Of a DNA stretch of 64,000 nt, positions 61,882 to 64,000 are shown piece by piece. The notes under the pieces were generated by a model. The model did not search any database and had not been told where the DNA came from. It was given only the letters and a program-made list of their open reading frames with translations. Source of the DNA: Pseudomonadota bacterium (GTDB lineage Bacteria > Pseudomonadota > Gammaproteobacteria > Burkholderiales > Burkholderiaceae_C); the NCBI GenBank assembly GCA_021799355.1, contig JAJZAQ010000007.1:20354-84353 (forward strand). Reading direction: 5' to 3'. The first letter of the stretch is position 1, and each line of letters opens with the position of its first letter. A program made the translations under genes and the position numbers.

Positions 61882-62415
61882 ATGGCTGCCACCCCGTCGC
61901 CCAATCGCCGCACGACCACGTCGCAACGCGCGCCTGTCTGGCGCTGGCTGCTCGTCGCCGTGGCCGTCATCGTCCTGGACCAGACGAGCAAATGGCTGGT
62001 GCGGCAGGAACTGCCGCTCGGCAGCAGTGTGCCGGTGACGTTTTTTTTCAACCTCGTCGACATCCAGAACCCGGGGGCGGCGTTTTCCTTCCTCGCCGCG
62101 CAACCGGGCTGGCAGCGCTGGTTTTTCACCGCGCTGAGCCTGGCAGCGTCGGCCTTCATCGTCTGGCTGCTCGCGCGCAGCCGTGGCAAAACCCTGTTCA
62201 GTCTGGCGTTGGCGTGCATCCTGGGCGGAGCGCTGGGCAACGCCATCGACCGCCTGCTCTGGGGCAAGGTCACCGACTTCCTCGACTTCTACCTCACCCT
62301 CCACGGCCGGCAGTGGCACTGGCCGGCGTTCAACCTGGCCGATTCGTTCATTTTCATCGGCGCGGTGCTGCTCATCGTCGACGAATTACTGCGCGCCCGA
62401 CGCCATCCGGCCTGA
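61882..62415 (+). CDS. lspA: lipoprotein signal peptidase LspA
   Basis: A 177-residue membrane aspartyl protease that cleaves prolipoprotein signal peptides. Four membrane helices are evident. The two catalytic Asp motifs are GNAIDRLLWGKVTDFLDFY and FNLADSFIFIG. The start ATG 61882 follows the ileS stop by 8 bp, so translation is probably coupled. The N-terminus has a basic 19-residue extension before the first helix. Confidence 0.97.
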   Translation: MAATPSPNRRTTTSQRAPVWRWLLVAVAVIVLDQTSKWLVRQELPLGSSVPVTFFFNLVDIQNPGAAFSFLAAQPGWQRWFFTALSLAASAFIVWLLARSRGKTLFSLALACILGGALGNAIDRLLWGKVTDFLDFYLTLHGRQWHWPAFNLADSFIFIGAVLLIVDELLRARRHPA

Positions 62416-62521
62416 ACCTGCAGCGCACGTCATCGCGGCCTGCCGCCCGCCACGCGCGCGACGGCTGCCACGCAACTGTGGTTCGTGCTCTGGCTGTCCT
62501 GCCCCCGTGATATCCCGGGTT

Positions 62522-62540
62522 GTGCGACGAATCGTCGCAC
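62522..62540. promoter_or_regulatory. perfect 19-bp palindrome upstream of the DUF2189 gene
   Basis: GTGCGACGA, one central A, then TCGTCGCAC: perfect 9-bp arms. It lies about 65 bp before the DUF2189 start. No T-run follows, so a terminator for lspA is unlikely; a dimeric repressor or activator site is more plausible. No known consensus was recognised. Confidence 0.5.
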
Positions 62541-62605
62541 CGTAGCCTGCGCGGCAGGAGGACGACCCGACGCAGGCCGTCCCCGGCTTGGAGGAGATCC
62601 GGATC

Positions 62606-63424
62606 ATGACACCCGAAGAAGCACAGCGTCATCCGCTGGCTGACCAGACGCGCACGCGCGTGAGCGTCTGCCGTCTGCGCTGGAAGACCCCGTTGACCTG
62701 GCTGGCTGCTGGCTGGCGCGATTTCATCCGCTGCCCCGTGGTCGGACTGACCTATGGTGTGGTGTTCACCGCGCTGGGCTGGCTGCTGGCCTGGTCGCTG
62801 GCACGCACCCCCGAATACACCCTGATGCTCGCTGCCGGGCTGCTGCTCATCGGCCCGGCCCTGGCCATGGGACTGATGGAGGCCAGTCGGCGCTGCGAAC
62901 TCAACCTCAAGGCCCGGCTGAATTTTTGTATCCGCTGCTGGTGGCCGCAGCGTGGCAGCGTGGCGATTTTCGCCGGACTGTTGCTGGTCATCGAACTGTT
63001 GTGGGGACGCACGGCGATGGTGGTGTTCGCGCTGTTTTTCGATGCCGGCATTCCCGACTCCGGCGGCGTGCTGCGCATCCTCCTCGACCCTGCCAACCTC
63101 GCCTTCGTCCTCGCCTATCTCGCCGTTGCCATGCTGTTTGGCGGACTGGTGTTCGCCATCAGCGTGGTGTCGATCCCGATGATGCTCGACCGACCGGTAG
63201 ATGCCATCACCGCAGCGCTCACCAGTCTGCGCGTTTGCCTGGAACATCCGGTGGCGATGGCCTGCTGGGCAGCGCTCATCGCCGGCATCAGCCTGCTGGC
63301 CATGCTGCCGCTGGGGCTGGGATGGATCGTGGTGCTGCCGGTCATCGGCCACGCCAGCTGGCACGCGTACCGCGGCGTGGTCTGCCCGAGCCTGCAGCAG
63401 GCCGACGCCCAGGCAGCGTCCTGA
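62606..63424 (+). CDS. DUF2189 family membrane protein
   Basis: A 272-residue protein with six membrane segments, matching DUF2189 through WLAAGWRDFIRCPVVGLTYGVVFTALGWLLAW at the start and PLGLGWIVVLPVIGHASWHAYR near the end. The family is common beside respiratory genes in proteobacteria, but function is unknown. ATG 62606 has GAGGAG about nine bases upstream. It is separated by 190 bp from lspA and probably has its own promoter with the 19-bp palindrome. Confidence 0.88.
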   Translation: MTPEEAQRHPLADQTRTRVSVCRLRWKTPLTWLAAGWRDFIRCPVVGLTYGVVFTALGWLLAWSLARTPEYTLMLAAGLLLIGPALAMGLMEASRRCELNLKARLNFCIRCWWPQRGSVAIFAGLLLVIELLWGRTAMVVFALFFDAGIPDSGGVLRILLDPANLAFVLAYLAVAMLFGGLVFAISVVSIPMMLDRPVDAITAALTSLRVCLEHPVAMACWAALIAGISLLAMLPLGLGWIVVLPVIGHASWHAYRGVVCPSLQQADAQAAS

Positions 63425-63436
63425 GCCCGGCACGCC

Positions 63437-64000
63437 TTACGCGTGCATCGCCTGCCTGAATACCTGCCCGGCGTGCTCGCGCAGGGTGTGAAAGGTGATT
63501 TTCGGCGCCAGTTCCTGCATGACGCGCAACTCGCTGGCGTGCGTCAGCAGCACCGCCGGGGCGTCGACCACGTCATGGGCGATACGGTGGGCGTTGGCGT
63601 CGATGAAGCGCTTGAGCGCCACCGGGTCGTCGCTGGTGAACCACCGCGCCAGGTGATATTTGCTCGGTTCCATGCGCGCATCGACGCCGTATTCCGATTT
63701 GAGCCGGTGCTGCACCACGTCGAACTGCAGGGTGCCCACGGCGCCGAGCAACAGACTGCCTCCTGACAGCGGCCTGAACACCTGGATCGCGCCCTCCTCG
63801 CCGAGTTGCTGCAGACCGGTGCGCAGCTGCTTGCTGCGCATCGGGTCGGCGATTTCGACGGTGCGGAACATTTCGGGGGCAAAAAACGGCAATCCGGTGA
63901 ATTGCAGTTCCTCGCCTTCGCTCAGGGTATCGCCCAGATGCAACGTGCCGTGGTTGGGAATGCCGACGATGTCGCCGGCATACGCCTCGTCGAGCAGTTC
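63437..64000 (-). CDS. prfC: peptide chain release factor 3 (PrfC), C-terminal part
   Basis: The last 187 codons and stop of RF3, a GTPase that recycles RF1/RF2 from the ribosome after termination. The fragment holds AYAGDIVGIPNHGTLHLGDTLSEGEELQFTGLPFFAPEMF and GALQVFRPL-type domain III residues (EEGAIQVFRPLSGGSLLLGAVGTLQFDVVQHRLKSEYGVDA). The GTPase domain lies beyond the right edge. Convergent with the DUF2189 gene, 12 bp apart. Confidence 0.95.
   Translation of the reverse strand, partial: ELLDEAYAGDIVGIPNHGTLHLGDTLSEGEELQFTGLPFFAPEMFRTVEIADPMRSKQLRTGLQQLGEEGAIQVFRPLSGGSLLLGAVGTLQFDVVQHRLKSEYGVDARMEPSKYHLARWFTSDDPVALKRFIDANAHRIAHDVVDAPAVLLTHASELRVMQELAPKITFHTLREHAGQVFRQAMHA

Overview
The window is a GC-rich (roughly two-thirds G+C), gene-dense bacterial chromosome segment. 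Gene order and protein families point to a betaproteobacterium of the order Burkholderiales. The evidence is an aioXSR/aioBA arsenite-oxidase locus, a soeABC sulfite-oxidation operon, a double-length UvrA, and the ribF-ileS-lspA and clpS-clpA orders. Oxidising both arsenite and sulfite would suit a Thiomonas-like chemolithotroph or mixotroph; that genus call is inference. I saw no insertion sequences, prophage, CRISPR array, rRNA or tRNA genes.

Layout. 1-2.9 kb: a short CaiB/BaiF CoA-transferase/racemase-like gene, then an Lrp-type regulator divergent from dadA (D-amino-acid dehydrogenase). 2.9-10.1 kb, leftward: a BMP-type (nucleoside-like) ABC importer followed by a DUF1415 gene and an FtsH paralogue. 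10.2-18.1 kb: the arsenite module. aioX (binding protein), aioS (kinase) and aioR (sigma-54 activator) run leftward, and aioB-aioA and a nitroreductase run rightward. Between the two arms lie a textbook -24/-12 promoter and two 16-bp palindromes that are good candidates for the AioR operator. 18.2-24.4 kb: a leftward OsmC-TolC-MFP-RND efflux operon in which all four genes are chained by ATGA overlaps. 24.5-29.2 kb: a P-type cation ATPase, then a permease (DUF318/ArsP-like)/mini-thioredoxin/HbpS-GlcG operon.

29.4-33.5 kb: clpA-clpS and icd. 33.6-39.4 kb: a 1931-residue UvrA-like protein with four ABC heads, divergent from an MsbA-like ABC exporter. 41.4-43.1 kb: thyA-folA plus a small membrane protein, chained by ATGA overlaps. 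43.1-50.3 kb: an enoyl-CoA hydratase, an LprI-like secreted protein, soeC-soeB-soeA (cytoplasmic sulfite:quinone oxidoreductase, leftward), and a divergent Old Yellow Enzyme. 50.3-57.5 kb: housekeeping genes murB, yajQ, plsY, ybaK, an RNase AM-like PHP gene, a YciO-like gene, an M50 protease, trpS, DedA and csp. 57.9-64 kb: ribF, ileS, lspA, a DUF2189 membrane protein and the 3' part of prfC.

Functionally, Aio would pass electrons from periplasmic arsenite, and Soe from cytoplasmic sulfite to the quinone pool. The usual cytochrome c partner of Aio is not in the window. Most of the rest is core metabolism, translation and proteostasis.
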